A stretch of DNA of 64,000 bases from Myxococcales bacterium (GCA_016703425.1 JADJCA010000009.1:186001-250000), one strand, 5' to 3'; positions 1-10,400 are shown, numbered from the stretch's first letter. A program made the numbers and translations. Notes: generated from the sequence alone by a model not told the origin.

Positions 1-1950
1 TTCGAGGCCGAGGAGCTTCTCCCAGTCGCGGCGCTTTTCATACGCCTGACGAGGGTAGTCGACGGCGGTCGCGTTGTCGGGCTCGAGACCAATGACCTGC
101 TCGTAGGCCTTCACGGCCTCCGCTTGGTTCGCGAACTTCGTGACGTAGAGATCCGCGGCACGCATGAAGAGCGCGACCTTCTCAGACGTCTCCTCGACGA
201 GCCCCGCGAGTTGCAGGATCGTCTTGACGTAGTCGTTGAAGCGCTTGGCGGCTTCCTGCTTCTCGGCTTGCGCGCGCAGCTCTGCGATCTTGCCAGGGTC
301 GCCAGGTTGCGCGGCCGGCTTGGGCGCCGGCGCGATGGAGGCCGCGGGCGGCGGGGCCGACGCTTGAGCGGCCGGGGGCGGCGACGCCGAAGGCTCGCGC
401 GCTTGCACCGGCTCCGGTTGCACTTCGGGCTCGGGCGCCGGCGGCGGCGCTGACGGCTCGCGCGCTTGCACAGGCTCCGGTTGCGCTTCGGGCTCAGGCG
501 CCGGCGGCGCTGACGGCTCGCGCGCTTGCACAGGCTCCGGTTGCGCTTCGGGCTCAGGCGCCGGTGGCGGCGCTGACGGCTCGCGCGCTTGCACGGGCTC
601 CGGTTGCGCTTCGAGCTCAGGCGCCGGCGGCGGCGCTGACGGCTCGCGCGCTTGCACAGGCTCTGGGTGCGCTTCGGGCTCAGGGGCGGCGGCAGGCATC
701 TCGCGAGACGGTCGCTTCGACGACTGCGGTCCACGTCGCGGCGCTTGAGACGCGCGCACGCGCTCTTCATCGAGCAGGGCGCCGAGCGCCGCGAAGGAGG
801 TCTCCTCTTCCGCTGGACGAGACGTCCTCGGCTTGTCCTTGAGGGTCTCGCCGATCTGGAGCTCAAAGGCCTTGAGCTGGGGGTGCTCGGGTGCAAGTTG
901 CACCAATTTTTCGAAATGGCTGCGCGCGCGGATCATGTTGCCGAGCTCGCGCCACGCGATGGTGCCGGCCTGAACGTGGAGGAACGTCGCGGTGCCGTTC
1001 TGGCCCACCTGCTCGACCGCTTCTTCGGCGAGCTTCACGACGCGCTCCCAGTCGCCGCCCTTCTTGCCGTAGACCTCCCTCAAGAACTGGAAGGCGCCCT
1101 CGTTGTCGGGATCAAGCTTGAGCGCGTCTTCAAGGAAGCGCGCCCCGACGTCGATGTTCTGGTGGCGCTGCACCCAGCGCTTGCCGAACATGAACGCAGC
1201 CTTGGCGCGGCGCCCGCGGTCCTCGATGGTCGTGAGGATCTCGACCTGCGTGGCCTCGAGCTCTTCAAGCCGCGACTTCTCCGCGAAGAGACCTTCGAAC
1301 GTCAGAGCGATTTCGCGATCGAGCGGATCTGTGGCGTAGGCCTTCGCGAGCTGCTGCTCCATCTCGTCGGGAGCAAAGCGCTTCGACATGCGCGCAGCGC
1401 GGAGGAGGAGCCTCGCGCGGCGGCCGGTGTCATCGCTCGCGCCGGCGGCACGCAGCAGCCCGGCAACACGCTCCTGCCAGGAATCGCTGGTGGTCTGAAG
1501 GTCCGAGAGGCACGCCGCGGCGTCCTCGCCGGCCCCGGCGGCCACGGCCTTGCCGTAGGTCGCCATCGCCTTGTCGTATTCGCCAGCATCCGTTTGAACG
1601 TCACCGAGCTCACGGAGCAACAGCGCTGCCGACGGCCCCGACGCGCCGGCCTTGAGCTCGAGCTCAAGCAGGCGCTGGACCATGTTCAGCTTTCCGAGGT
1701 CCCAGTAAATCGACCGCGCCGCCTCGAGAGCCTCGATGAGCGCCGGGTTCAACTTGTAGGCATCTTGGAAGTGCCGCAGCGCCTTGGCTCCCGCCAGGAA
1801 CTTGGTCTCGAGCACGCGCCCGAGTCGCAAGTGGCAGGTGGCTTTCGCAGCGGCCTCCGAAGCCGCGCTGATGCCCTTCTCGAGCTCATCGATCAGCGTT
1901 TGCCAATCGCGATTGGTCTCGAGGTTCGTGAAACGCTCCTGAAGATCCAT
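1..1950 (-). CDS. TPR-repeat protein with Pro/Glu tandem-repeat linker (3' end beyond window)
   Basis: The frame starts at an ATG at 1950 (MDLQERFTNLETNRDWQTL) and stays open to the window edge, so 650 codons are visible and the C-terminus is missing. Residues 1-390 are degenerate TPR helices (for example RHFQDAYKLNPALIEAL, ARFLEDALKLDPDNEGAF). A low-complexity segment at about residues 416-520 carries five copies of a 21-residue Pro/Glu/Ala unit. TPR helices then resume (VKAYEQVIGLEPDNATAV). No signal peptide is visible, so it is probably cytoplasmic. It lies downstream of the Glt-like block in the same direction but 356 bp away, so it may be a separate unit. The function is unknown; protein-protein scaffolding is inferred from the TPRs. 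The long plus-strand frame over this region is a shadow. Confidence 0.8.
   Translation of the reverse strand, partial: MDLQERFTNLETNRDWQTLIDELEKGISAASEAAAKATCHLRLGRVLETKFLAGAKALRHFQDAYKLNPALIEALEAARSIYWDLGKLNMVQRLLELELKAGASGPSAALLLRELGDVQTDAGEYDKAMATYGKAVAAGAGEDAAACLSDLQTTSDSWQERVAGLLRAAGASDDTGRRARLLLRAARMSKRFAPDEMEQQLAKAYATDPLDREIALTFEGLFAEKSRLEELEATQVEILTTIEDRGRRAKAAFMFGKRWVQRHQNIDVGARFLEDALKLDPDNEGAFQFLREVYGKKGGDWERVVKLAEEAVEQVGQNGTATFLHVQAGTIAWRELGNMIRARSHFEKLVQLAPEHPQLKAFELQIGETLKDKPRTSRPAEEETSFAALGALLDEERVRASQAPRRGPQSSKRPSREMPAAAPEPEAHPEPVQAREPSAPPPAPELEAQPEPVQAREPSAPPPAPEPEAQPEPVQAREPSAPPAPEPEAQPEPVQAREPSAPPPAPEPEVQPEPVQAREPSASPPPAAQASAPPPAASIAPAPKPAAQPGDPGKIAELRAQAEKQEAAKRFNDYVKTILQLAGLVEETSEKVALFMRAADLYVTKFANQAEAVKAYEQVIGLEPDNATAVDYPRQAYEKRRDWEKLLGLE
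392..703. repeat. 63-bp in-frame tandem repeat (about five copies)
   Basis: Copies begin with ggctcgcgcgcttgcac at about 392, 455, 515, 578 and 641, giving spacings of 63, 60, 63 and 63 bp. Every spacing is a multiple of three, so copy-number change would keep the host TPR frame open. The unit encodes 21 residues rich in Pro, Glu and Ala (core EPVQAREPSAPPPAPEPE). The outermost copies are the most diverged. Confidence 0.9.
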
Positions 1951-2306
1951 GGATGTCCTCGGTCGATTCAACCGGCTGGAGAGACTCTTGCACGACAACG
2001 ACGACAGCGGAGTGCGTCGCGCAGGAGAGCTTCGATACGACGACCCGGGTGCCTCTGTGCAACCGGGCAGCCGTCCGCCATGAAGCGGGCGGACGAAACC
2101 GAAGCCAGGCTAACAGAGGCGGCGATGGATGTGCGCGCCAAGATGGAGGGATTTTCTTTCAGCGGTCGGCCTGACGCTGCGTCGCACGATGTGCGCTCGG
2201 ACGCGGCGCCACGGGCGCTCCCGCAACGCTGAGGAGCGGGGCGACGACGACGGAAGCGCGAGGCGTTCGCGGCCTCGATGTAGGATGTCAGCTCAGGCGC
2301 GGCCGG
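1951..2306. other. Intergenic region, 356 bp
   Basis: No convincing gene on either strand. A perfect 8-bp stem (cgtccgcc / ggcggacg, 2072-2095) lies inside it with no U-tract on either strand. It could terminate or stabilise the transcript of the TPR lipoprotein upstream. No clear promoter for the 1950 gene was found. Confidence 0.5.
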
Positions 2307-3212
2307 TCAGATGGTACCGCCGAGCTGCTTGACGATCTCGCTCGCCTGGCTGCACTCGTCTTCGTACCGCTTCGCTGCCGAGCCCCGGCAAACGGTCTTC
2401 GAGAAGGCCTGGAGCTGCTGGATGGCTTCGTTCTTTCGTTGGGGATTTGCCCGCGAATAGGCGACGCCGAGGTTGAAGAAGGTGATCTGCTGGCCCTTCT
2501 CGTTGCACTTGTCGCAAGCCTTCTTGGCCGCCTCGAAGTCAGCGACGGAGCCGGAGATGTCGCCCTTCTCCATCTTCACTTGGCCCATGAGCGAGTGAAG
2601 AATGTAGGCCGTCTTGTCGCCTTCCTTCTTGAAGCCCAGGCCTTCCTTCAAGACCTGTTCGGCCTGCTCGTAGAACTTGTTGGCGATGTAGAGCTCCGCC
2701 AAGGGTCCGTAGAACGTGAGCTCGTCGGGCTTGGCTTCGATCGCCTTTGTGTAGTTCTGCATCGCGCCCGCCTCATCGTCGGCGTGGAGCAGCACCTCGG
2801 CGAGGTCGAAGTACGCGTCGGCGATGTTCGGGTCGAGCTTGATCGCCTGCAGCAGCGGCTCCTTGGCCTCCTCCCACTTCGCCGTCGGCTTCGGGGAGTC
2901 CGCCTGCTTCACGATGGCGTGACCGTGGAGAAAGAAGAAGTTCGCGTGGGTCGGAGCCATCTTCTCGGCTCGCACCAGCGTGCTCGCGACTTTGTCCCAC
3001 GCTTCCTTCTTTTGGTAGGCCGTCGCGAGCTTGTTGATGATGCGGTGGTTCGACGGATCAAGCTGCGTGGCTTGCTCGTACTTCGAGATGGCCTCGTCGA
3101 TGTTGGCGGCGCGTGCCTTGTCACCCTCGTTCGAGAGGTTCACGGCCTCGATGGGGTTGCGGCTGCATCCGGTGGCGAGGAGCACGAGCGAGGCGGCGAC
3201 CAGCGTCTTCAT
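2307..3212 (-). CDS. TPR lipoprotein (tetratricopeptide repeat protein)
   Basis: Start chosen at ATG 3212 because it gives a lipoprotein signal (MKTLVAASLVLLATGC, lipobox ATGC); the longer frame adds only an implausible leader. The mature part is about 285 residues of TPR units (EAISKYEQATQLDPSNHRI, PLLQAIKLDPNIADAYFDL, NYTKAIEAKPDELTFYG). Four Cys near the C-terminus (CDKC, CRG, CSQ) may form disulfides. It follows the FHA/AgmX-PglI gene by 123 bp in the same direction, so it may belong to the same envelope machine. Anchoring of the lipid to the outer-membrane inner leaflet is inferred. It does not correspond to a Glt protein I can name with confidence. Confidence 0.85.
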   Translation of the reverse strand: MKTLVAASLVLLATGCSRNPIEAVNLSNEGDKARAANIDEAISKYEQATQLDPSNHRIINKLATAYQKKEAWDKVASTLVRAEKMAPTHANFFFLHGHAIVKQADSPKPTAKWEEAKEPLLQAIKLDPNIADAYFDLAEVLLHADDEAGAMQNYTKAIEAKPDELTFYGPLAELYIANKFYEQAEQVLKEGLGFKKEGDKTAYILHSLMGQVKMEKGDISGSVADFEAAKKACDKCNEKGQQITFFNLGVAYSRANPQRKNEAIQQLQAFSKTVCRGSAAKRYEDECSQASEIVKQLGGTI

Positions 3213-3335
3213 CGCGCGGGAGAATAGGAGAACCGCACCGCCTGAGTCCACTGGATCCGCGCGCACAAAGGCCGAACGGCCCGCGATTTCTCGCGAGCCG
3301 TCACGGAGACTCGTAGCGAAGCCGCTTCGGGCGTG

Positions 3336-5516
3336 TCAGTCGCCCGGGTTGAAGATGATCGGGTAGACGACGGTGACGATGCCGCCTTCCGGTTGCGGGA
3401 ACGAGAGATTCCCGAAGCCCCGGACGACACACTGCACCGCCGCTTGGTCCGGCAAGTCAGAGCCTCCGTCTTGGGCCGTCGAGACGGCACCCGAACGGTC
3501 GATGACGAACTTCACCGCCACGCGTCCCGCGAGGCTGGGGTTGGTTCGCAGACCGTTCTCGTAGCAGAGACGGAAGCGACCGAAATTCTGGCGAACGATG
3601 CGCTGGATAACCTCCGGCGGGAGGCGGCCGTTGACCTGCGTCTGGCCCTGACGAAGGCTTGGCGCCTTGGTCTTGTGCGAGCCGCCGATGCGGCCGTGGC
3701 CGTTGCCGAAGCCCTGACCGGTGCCGGTGCCGGCGCCGTGACCGATGGTGCCGATGTTGCCGAGGCCGATGCCTTCGCCGCGACCGCCGCCACCTTCACC
3801 CACGCCCGAGAGACCGAGACCGCCGGCGCCGAAGGCGTCGCCGATCGAGTCACCCCACATGTTGCCGCGGGCGCTCATGGGATCGTTGCCAAGCGAGTCT
3901 TCGCGTCCCCACGGCGCCGTCGGCGCGTTCGGGTCGGCGCCGCCGCCAACGTTGAGCAGACCGATCATGCCGAACTCGGCAGCCTCTTTGAGGGCTGCCT
4001 GACGCGCGAGGTGCGGGTCCGGGTTGTCTTGGGGACCCTGGACGCCGTAGCGCTTGCCAGTGTCCTTCGTGTTGGGGTTACCCATGGACCCCTCTTCACC
4101 CTTCGCACGCGTGCCGGTGCCGCCTTCCTTGTTGTCGGCGTTGGCGTCGGGCTGCTGCTCCGTCTCGCGCTGCTCTTGCTCCCGCTCAGCGGCCGCATCG
4201 AGCAGCGCCTTCATGCGAAGCATCTGATCGCGATCGATGGCTTCGCTGTCGTCAGCGCCCATCGCGGGCATGAAGAAGGCGAGCGTCGCCACGATGCCCA
4301 TGTGGATGAGGAACGATAGGCCCGTGAACATGTACGCGGCCGTCTCGTTCTGGGCGAACATGCCCGTCGGCACCTTCTTGCCGGCGTTCACCGCCGAGAC
4401 CTGGAACGTAAGCCCGCCCTCGAGCTCCATGCGCGCCTTCGCGCCAGCGGGAAGCTCGAACTCGTAGGCGCCGCTCAGCTCCGATGACGGACGCGCGCGG
4501 CCCGCCTGCACGAGATCGTGGAGCGTGATCTTGCCCTGGCCGGGAATGTCGACGGTCCCGGTGGTTCGCGGGAGCACGATGAGGGCCGCGCTGCCGCCGC
4601 GAGCGACGACGATAGGCGCTCGTGTCGTGCCGAGCGTCTCGCTCGGAACGAAGAAGTCGCAGGAGGCCTCCTTGGTGCCGGCTTCCTCACCGACGTAATA
4701 CGAGCGCGGCGGGGTCAGGTGTTCGACGTGCAGGACGTTGGTGTCCCACATGATCATGACTTCGACGGTGCTGAGGTGCGAGACCTCTACCTCGTCGGGG
4801 CTCACCTCCGGACCGCTCTTCACGATCTGGTACGTGTAGCTGCCCGGGGGCGCGTTGGGATCGACGTCCACCAACTGCGCGCCGTACGCCGGCTGCGGAG
4901 CGGCTTGCGCCACGAAGGGGTTCGGCGCTGCAAACGGATTGGCTGGCGCGGCGAACGGGTTCGCAGGAGGCGCAGACGCTCCCCCCCCAAACGGGTTCGG
5001 CGGGGGCGCGGCGGCCGCGGCCGGTGCGAAGGGGTTCGCGCCGGGGACCGTCGCCGCAGCGGGGCGACCCGACCCTGCTGCCGGCGGAACCGGCGCAGCA
5101 CCGACGGCGGTAGGCTCGTCGTTCGCATAGTTGGGAACTGCGGGAGCGGGCGCCGGCGGAGGAGCCGGCGGTGCCGCGGCGACTCCAGCCCCGGCGATTT
5201 CGGCGTTCTCCAGTTGGATCAGCGTGCCGCCGATCTGAACCTGGTCACCAGGACGGATCTTGCACTTGTTGACCCGCTGACCGTTCACCAGCGTACCCGG
5301 CTCATAGCCAAGGTCGATCAGCGTGATGTCCGACGGCGAGGCCACTTCGATGACCGCGTGCATGCGCGAGGCGAGCTCGTCGTCCACTCGGAGGTGACTC
5401 CGAGGGTCCTTGCCGACCTTCACGATGTCTTGCGCGATCGTCTCGCGACGAACGAGCTGGTCGCCCTGGTAAAGAGCGAACGTTAGCGCGACCTTGGCCT
5501 TGCCCTGGCTTTCCAT
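3336..5516 (-). CDS. gltG: FHA domain / AgmX-PglI C-terminal domain protein (GltG/PglI-like)
   Basis: 726 residues from ATG 5516 (MESQGKAKVALTFALYQG); the frame extends 11 codons further upstream without benefit. Residues about 20-105 are an FHA phosphothreonine-binding domain (VGKDPRSHLRVDDELASRMH, GTLVNGQRV). Residues 115-215 are a Pro/Ala linker with repeated NPF motifs, followed by a beta-rich region and one membrane helix at about 393-415 (LSFLIHMGIVATLAFFM). A long Gly-rich periplasmic stretch follows. The last 95 residues match the TonB-like AgmX/PglI C-terminal domain (RLPPEVIQRIVRQNFGRFRL, AGRVAVKFVIDRSG). PglI/GltG is an inner-membrane part of the Myxococcus gliding machine; transfer of that role here is inference from architecture and gene order. 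Confidence 0.85.
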   Translation of the reverse strand: MESQGKAKVALTFALYQGDQLVRRETIAQDIVKVGKDPRSHLRVDDELASRMHAVIEVASPSDITLIDLGYEPGTLVNGQRVNKCKIRPGDQVQIGGTLIQLENAEIAGAGVAAAPPAPPPAPAPAVPNYANDEPTAVGAAPVPPAAGSGRPAAATVPGANPFAPAAAAAPPPNPFGGGASAPPANPFAAPANPFAAPNPFVAQAAPQPAYGAQLVDVDPNAPPGSYTYQIVKSGPEVSPDEVEVSHLSTVEVMIMWDTNVLHVEHLTPPRSYYVGEEAGTKEASCDFFVPSETLGTTRAPIVVARGGSAALIVLPRTTGTVDIPGQGKITLHDLVQAGRARPSSELSGAYEFELPAGAKARMELEGGLTFQVSAVNAGKKVPTGMFAQNETAAYMFTGLSFLIHMGIVATLAFFMPAMGADDSEAIDRDQMLRMKALLDAAAEREQEQRETEQQPDANADNKEGGTGTRAKGEEGSMGNPNTKDTGKRYGVQGPQDNPDPHLARQAALKEAAEFGMIGLLNVGGGADPNAPTAPWGREDSLGNDPMSARGNMWGDSIGDAFGAGGLGLSGVGEGGGGRGEGIGLGNIGTIGHGAGTGTGQGFGNGHGRIGGSHKTKAPSLRQGQTQVNGRLPPEVIQRIVRQNFGRFRLCYENGLRTNPSLAGRVAVKFVIDRSGAVSTAQDGGSDLPDQAAVQCVVRGFGNLSFPQPEGGIVTVVYPIIFNPGD

Positions 5517-5595
5517 CGTCGTCCTTCTTCGCCGCGGAGCGGCGTCCATCCCTTACGTGAGCTCGGCCACAACGCGACCGAGCAGAAAAACAAGC

Positions 5596-5865
5596 TCAGA
5601 GGTTTTCGACGGACTTCAGCATCTCAGGCACGAAGGAGGTTCGCGGACGGATCAGCGTGGTCCGAACCGGTCCGGGCCGCACACGAATCGTGGCGTCTTG
5701 GGGACCGAAACCACCTGCGCTGAGGGGATCGTCAGAGAACTCGTATCCGTAGCCTTCCTTGCTGTCACCACCGCCGGCAGCGGGCTTCGCGCCCGCCTTT
5801 TCTTGCGCGAACGCAGAGCCGGAAACCGTCAGAGAGAGCAGAATCGCAAAAACGACCTTCTTCAT
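5596..5865 (-). CDS. Small secreted protein in the Glt-like cluster (GltF position)
   Basis: 89 residues from ATG 5865, beginning with a classical signal peptide (MKKVVFAILLSLTVSGSAFA, predicted cut before QEKAG). The mature protein is about 69 residues, with an Ala/Gly/Lys start, then GYGYEFSDDPLSAGGFGP and a basic TTLIRPRTSF tail. There is no Cys and no recognised domain. It sits between the TPR lipoprotein and the FHA/AgmX-PglI gene, the place gltF occupies in Myxococcus. Identity as GltF rests on position and small periplasmic character only. Confidence 0.75.
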   Translation of the reverse strand: MKKVVFAILLSLTVSGSAFAQEKAGAKPAAGGGDSKEGYGYEFSDDPLSAGGFGPQDATIRVRPGPVRTTLIRPRTSFVPEMLKSVENL

Positions 5866-5925
5866 GGTCACCTCAGCCCGCCTCGAGATCCAATAATGGG
5901 TCAAGTCGCGGGGTTACAGTGTCAG

Positions 5926-5953
5926 TGTATCTGGTGCGGGTCAACCAGGTCAA
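5926..5953 (-). promoter_or_regulatory. Possible internal promoter before the small secreted protein
   Basis: On the minus strand TTGACC (5953-5948) is followed after 16 bp by GATACA (5931-5926), about 60 bp before the start at 5865. A second TTGACC overlaps at 5944-5939. This could separately drive the last genes of the cluster after the 222-bp gap. The -10 match is weak. Confidence 0.3.
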
Positions 5954-6019
5954 ACCGCTCCGCGTCGAAATTCTGCGTCTCCGAGAGTCAAACTTCCATC
6001 AACATCGGATGTGACAAGG

Positions 6020-6044
6020 CCCGGCGGAAGAGGTTCCCGCCGGG
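6020..6044 (-). terminator. Hairpin in the gap after the TPR lipoprotein gene
   Basis: cccggcgg (6020-6027) pairs perfectly with ccgccggg (6037-6044) around a short loop, 45 bp after the gltE-like stop. There is no U-tract, so it may be a partial terminator or an mRNA-processing/stability hairpin inside the operon. Confidence 0.3.
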
Positions 6045-6088
6045 TCCTGAAAATCGTCGATGGGGGGAGGCCGACCCCGAAGGCGCCA

Positions 6089-7465
6089 TCAGAGCTTCAA
6101 GAACTCGATGGTGTCCTTGATGTCCTGCATCCGCTCCTTAGCGCGCTTGGCCGCGCCCTCGTATTCGGCCTTCCCGGCAGCCTTCTCGACGAACTGCTGG
6201 AAGATGCCGGAGGCTTGCTCGAGGACCTGAATGGTCTTCGCTTTGTCGGCGCCCGACTTGGCCTTGTATTCCTGGGTGAGGATGCCTTCGTTGTAGACGG
6301 CGTCGGGGCGATTGGCGTCGAGCTTCTTCGCCTGGTCGAGCTCGCCCTGAACCGCGGCCACCTGCTGGTCGTAGTTCGAGTCCGTGATTTGGCCACGAAG
6401 CGCGAGCGCCAGGCCGAGGTGCGCGTCGTAGTCGTTGGGCCGCATCTCGAGCGCCTTCTTGTAGGCGCGCTCCGCCTGCTCGAAGCCGCGGAACGAGAGG
6501 TTGACGGCCGCGAGGTTCATCTGCGCTTCGAAGAACTTCGGGTTCAACTTGGCGGCGTTGGCGAACGACGACACAGCTCCGTTGACCTGACCGAGCTCGT
6601 TTTGGATGAGGCCCGCGGTGTTGTAGATCGGCGCGTATCCGGCGTTCTTGCGGATGGCTTGCGAGCACACGAGCGCCGCAAGCTCCAGCTGCTGCACGTC
6701 GGCGCGCTTTCCGAGCGCCGCGTTCGTCGCGATGGAGCGACCGCGCGAGCCCTTGCCGGAGACCTTGACGGCGCCGGCGCGCTTCTTCGCTTGCTGAAAG
6801 TAGTAGAGCGCGAGCTGGTTGAACGCCGGCATGTACGCGTCGTCGATGGCGAGCGCTCGTTGCAGGTTGCGCTTCGCGCAGTCCATGTCGTCTTTGCAGC
6901 CTTCGCCCGGCGTCGCCGAGTCGCGCTGCATCTGGAACATGGCCAAGTTGACGAGCGCCGGGACGTTCTGGAACTGCGCGTCGAGGACCGTCTGCTGAAG
7001 CGCCGAGATGGCCGAGTCTTCGTTCGAGTCGGCCTTGTACTGGTAGAGCGCGAGCTGCGCGCGAGCGTGGTGGAACTTCGGATCTTGGCCGAGCGCTTCC
7101 TGGAACTTCGCGCGCGCGTCCTTCTCGTTGCCGCAGCGCTGGAACGATAGACCTTGGTTGAAGACGGCTTCGGGGAACTTGCCGCCCTTCTGCTCCGACG
7201 CCGCCGCCTGGAACTTGCTCGCGACTTCGGCGCAAACGGGATCGGTCCAGTCGTTCGCCTTGTCGTGCGCGACGAAGGCCTCGAGCGCCGCATCGAACTT
7301 GTCTTGCGCTGCAGGAGCAACAGCTTGACCAGCGGTGCTCGGGCCGCCCTTGCCGGCGGGACTGTCGGGGCCTTTGCCTTCGCCGCCACCGCCGCCGCAG
7401 CCGGCGGCGATGAGCAACGAAGCGAGGGCCGTGAGGAGGCGGTTCGGGAGTGCGTTGTGCGTCAT
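6089..7465 (-). CDS. gltE: TPR lipoprotein, AglT/GltE-like
   Basis: 458 residues from ATG 7465. Start chosen because it gives a lipoprotein signal (NRLLTALASLLIAAGC, then a Gly-rich spacer); the frame upstream of it is a shadow of the preceding gene. The rest is helical repeats of TPR type (ARAQLALYQYKADSNEDSAI, NPKFFEAQMNLAAVNLSF, KKALEMRPNDYDAHLGLALA). The start lies 18 bp after the giant TPR gene, so the two are co-transcribed. Myxococcus AglT/GltE is a TPR lipoprotein encoded between agmU (gltD) and gltF, which is the arrangement here. The role in gliding is inferred. Confidence 0.75.
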   Translation of the reverse strand: MTHNALPNRLLTALASLLIAAGCGGGGGEGKGPDSPAGKGGPSTAGQAVAPAAQDKFDAALEAFVAHDKANDWTDPVCAEVASKFQAAASEQKGGKFPEAVFNQGLSFQRCGNEKDARAKFQEALGQDPKFHHARAQLALYQYKADSNEDSAISALQQTVLDAQFQNVPALVNLAMFQMQRDSATPGEGCKDDMDCAKRNLQRALAIDDAYMPAFNQLALYYFQQAKKRAGAVKVSGKGSRGRSIATNAALGKRADVQQLELAALVCSQAIRKNAGYAPIYNTAGLIQNELGQVNGAVSSFANAAKLNPKFFEAQMNLAAVNLSFRGFEQAERAYKKALEMRPNDYDAHLGLALALRGQITDSNYDQQVAAVQGELDQAKKLDANRPDAVYNEGILTQEYKAKSGADKAKTIQVLEQASGIFQQFVEKAAGKAEYEGAAKRAKERMQDIKDTIEFLKL

Positions 7466-7482
7466 GGTCCTTACTCCTCTGC

Positions 7483-10400
7483 TCACTTCTTTTTCCCGGG
7501 AAGACCGCCGCCCTTGCCGCCGCCCTTGGGCTTCGGCGGGGGAGCAGCGGCGGGTTTGGCGGCGGCCGGTTTCCCAGCGGCGGGCTTCGGGTCCTTCTCG
7601 TCGGAGCTCGCGGAGCCAGCCTTTTCGGTGGGCTTCGCGTTCTCGTCGCGACCGTGGAAGAGCTGACCGCCGAGGTTCAGCGGCGGCGACCGGTCGTCGA
7701 GACCGCTGTTGGAGAGCGTCGGAGCGCTGCGGATCTCGTCGACGACTTTGTATTCGGACTTGTAGTTCTTCGCGAGCCACACCTCGCAATCGCGCGAAAA
7801 GCCGTCGAAGTACTGGTACTTGACCGAGTAGGAGAGGCAGGTCACGAGCGCCGGCTTCGCGCGCTGCACCTTGATGGGCTCGCTCGCTTGGTCGAGGTTC
7901 GAGAAGTACGTGTTGCGGATCTCGTCGTCCTTCTTCCAGGCCTCGGGGATCGGTGCGGCGCGGAACTCGTCAACGAATCCGCCCCACATGAGACCGACGC
8001 GTGAACCGGCCGCGATGACCCACTTCGGCGGCGGCTCGGGCTGAAGCTCGACGATCTTCTTGTAGTCGGCTTCGACCTTCTCGATGGCCGGGCGCTTCTT
8101 CTCGAGCCACGCCTTGACCTTGGTTTGAACGTGCTTGAGGACGTCGTCCTTGGTACCCGCCCCCTTGTACGCGGGGAACTTGATCGTCTCGACGTCGGCC
8201 TTTCGCTTCTCTTCCGCAGCGAAGAAGATGGCTTCGCCGACTGCGTTGAGGGCCTTGCCGAGGCGGCGTTGCTTCGCGCCTTCGTCCTCGCCGGGGTACG
8301 CCTCGGCGATCTTCTTCACGGCACCGGCCGGGTCGGTCCAAAGGGCGCGGACCTTCGCGTATTCGGCGCCAGCGGCCCCTTGCTGGCCCTTGATGTTGGA
8401 CAGCGAGTGACCAAGCGTGGCGTGCGCCTGCACCTGGATGTCCGGCGCCGCCTTGCTGATGACGCCCATGGCGCCTTGCAGCGTGGTCTTCGCCTTCTCC
8501 CACTGCTCCTTTTCCGCGTAGTGGGCGCCGATGGCGAACGAGATCGCCGCGGTCTGCGCGGGCTTTGTGCCGCCGTAGTTGCGACGGAACGTCCCCTCGT
8601 CCTCAATGGCCTTCTGCTCGTCGCCGAGGCCGAGGCGTAGGATGACCGCGTCGCTCAGCGCTTGGTCGGCCTTGTCCCCCTTCGGGAACTCCTTGGCGTA
8701 CTTCTCGTACCACTCAGCCGCCTGGTCATAGACGGCGATGGCTTGGTAGTTACCGCCAATCTCGTACATCGCCTTGCGAGCGAGATCGCTCTTCTCCATC
8801 TTGTTCTGCGGGTTCAGCAGAATCATGCGGGCCGCGATGGCTTTGGCGATGAGGCGGCCGGCTTGGAACGCGCGGGCCGCGTTGTACACGAGCTCGTCGC
8901 ACTTCTCGGCGGTCGGCGGCTTGCCCTCACGCACCGGCGCTTCGCAATTGTTGCGATAGAGCTCGAGATAGAGGCCGCCGGCCTTTTCGTAGTCCTGCAG
9001 CGCCGACGCGCCGCCCTTGTCGGCCTTCTCGACGAGCTTCTGCGCCTGAAGGCGCCGAATGTCCGCCTGAATGCGCTTCATGATGACGCACTGCTCTTGG
9101 TTCTTCGTCGCCTTCTCGCCCTGGCAATAGAGCTCGATGAACTTGGGCACGTCGCCGGCCATGTCGTCGTAGCACTGCGGCCGCGGCGGGTTCATGTTCG
9201 ACCCGAGGACGTTGATGCTCTCGAGGTAGAGCTGCGCCGCGTAGATACCAACGTCGCGATCGGCGTGGTTCATCGCGATCTCTTTGAACGCGAGGCCCGC
9301 CTCATCCCACCGTTGCGCTTCGAAGTAGGTGCGCGCACGCGCGTACTTGACCTCGACGAGCTGTTCCTGGCCTTGGTTGTCGCTGGCCGGGGGCTTGATG
9401 TAGCAAATGTACCGGTTGAAGGCCGTCACCATGCCCTTTTGGGACGCGGTGAGCTGCTTCGGTTGGAGCTTGGCGTTCTCTTCCGCCTTCTTCTGGTCCT
9501 CGGTCTTCTTGCCCTGGCCGGGCAGATTCCCCATGCCCTTCTTGTCTTCGCCGCCCTTGTGGGTCGCGTCGTAGATGTTTTGGTAGCAGAGCACCGACGC
9601 GAAGGCCGCCTCGGCGGCTTCCGACGAGTTGGGATCTTCCTCGACGACGGAGTCGAACGCAGGACCACACTCCGCCCACTTCTGCTGGAAGTAGAGGAGG
9701 TCGGCCATGGCGTACTTGACCTTGTAGATCGTCGGCCAGTCTTCCTTGACGATGCGCGGGAACTGGAACGACGCGAAGGTCTTGGCGTCCCAGGTGTCGA
9801 CGATCTTCTTGTACGTGTACGCCGCAAGCGTCATCGTCTTCTGGTCGCCGGTGCCGCGTTGCCCTTGCGAGCCAACGGCTTCGAGGTGCCAGGCCATGCC
9901 CGTTTCGGCGAGGAGCGCGGCCGTCTTGTTGGCGCACTCTTGCTTCGCATCAGCCGGGTGACCGCTGCTCTTGAACTCGTTGTAGTTCTTGACCTGCGCG
10001 TCGAGCTCACCGCGGATGACGTCCTTGTTGGAGGACTTGAGCGCCATCGTCGCTTCGGTGATGTGAGCCTGGTACGAGCACATCCGCGCGCTGCCGCGGT
10101 CGCGCGTCATGAGGTCTTTGTAGAGCTCGATGGCCTCGGGATAGTGACCGGTGTCGAGATAGTTCATCCCGAGCTGGTCCATCATGTTGAAGGTTTTCTC
10201 GTTCGAGCCGCCGGCGTCGCCTGAGATGCCCTTGAAGAAGTTGTAGGCGGCGCGGGGATCGCCCTTGAGCGCGTAGACCGGGATCGTATCTTTGCGCGCC
10301 GCATCGGCCAGCTTCGAGGCGCCCGGCTGATCCTTGTAGCCGTTGCCCCACTCGATGACCTTCTTGAACGCGTTGAGCGACTTGTCGAACTCGCCCTTGT

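Noticed and set aside
392..703. CRISPR array
   Set aside because: The repeats are contiguous 63-bp coding units with no unique spacers and translate as a Pro/Glu linker.
652..2232. 526-aa plus-strand open frame
   Set aside because: It is antisense to a clear TPR protein, has no RBS or recognisable domain, and its openness follows from the GC-skewed third positions of the minus gene.
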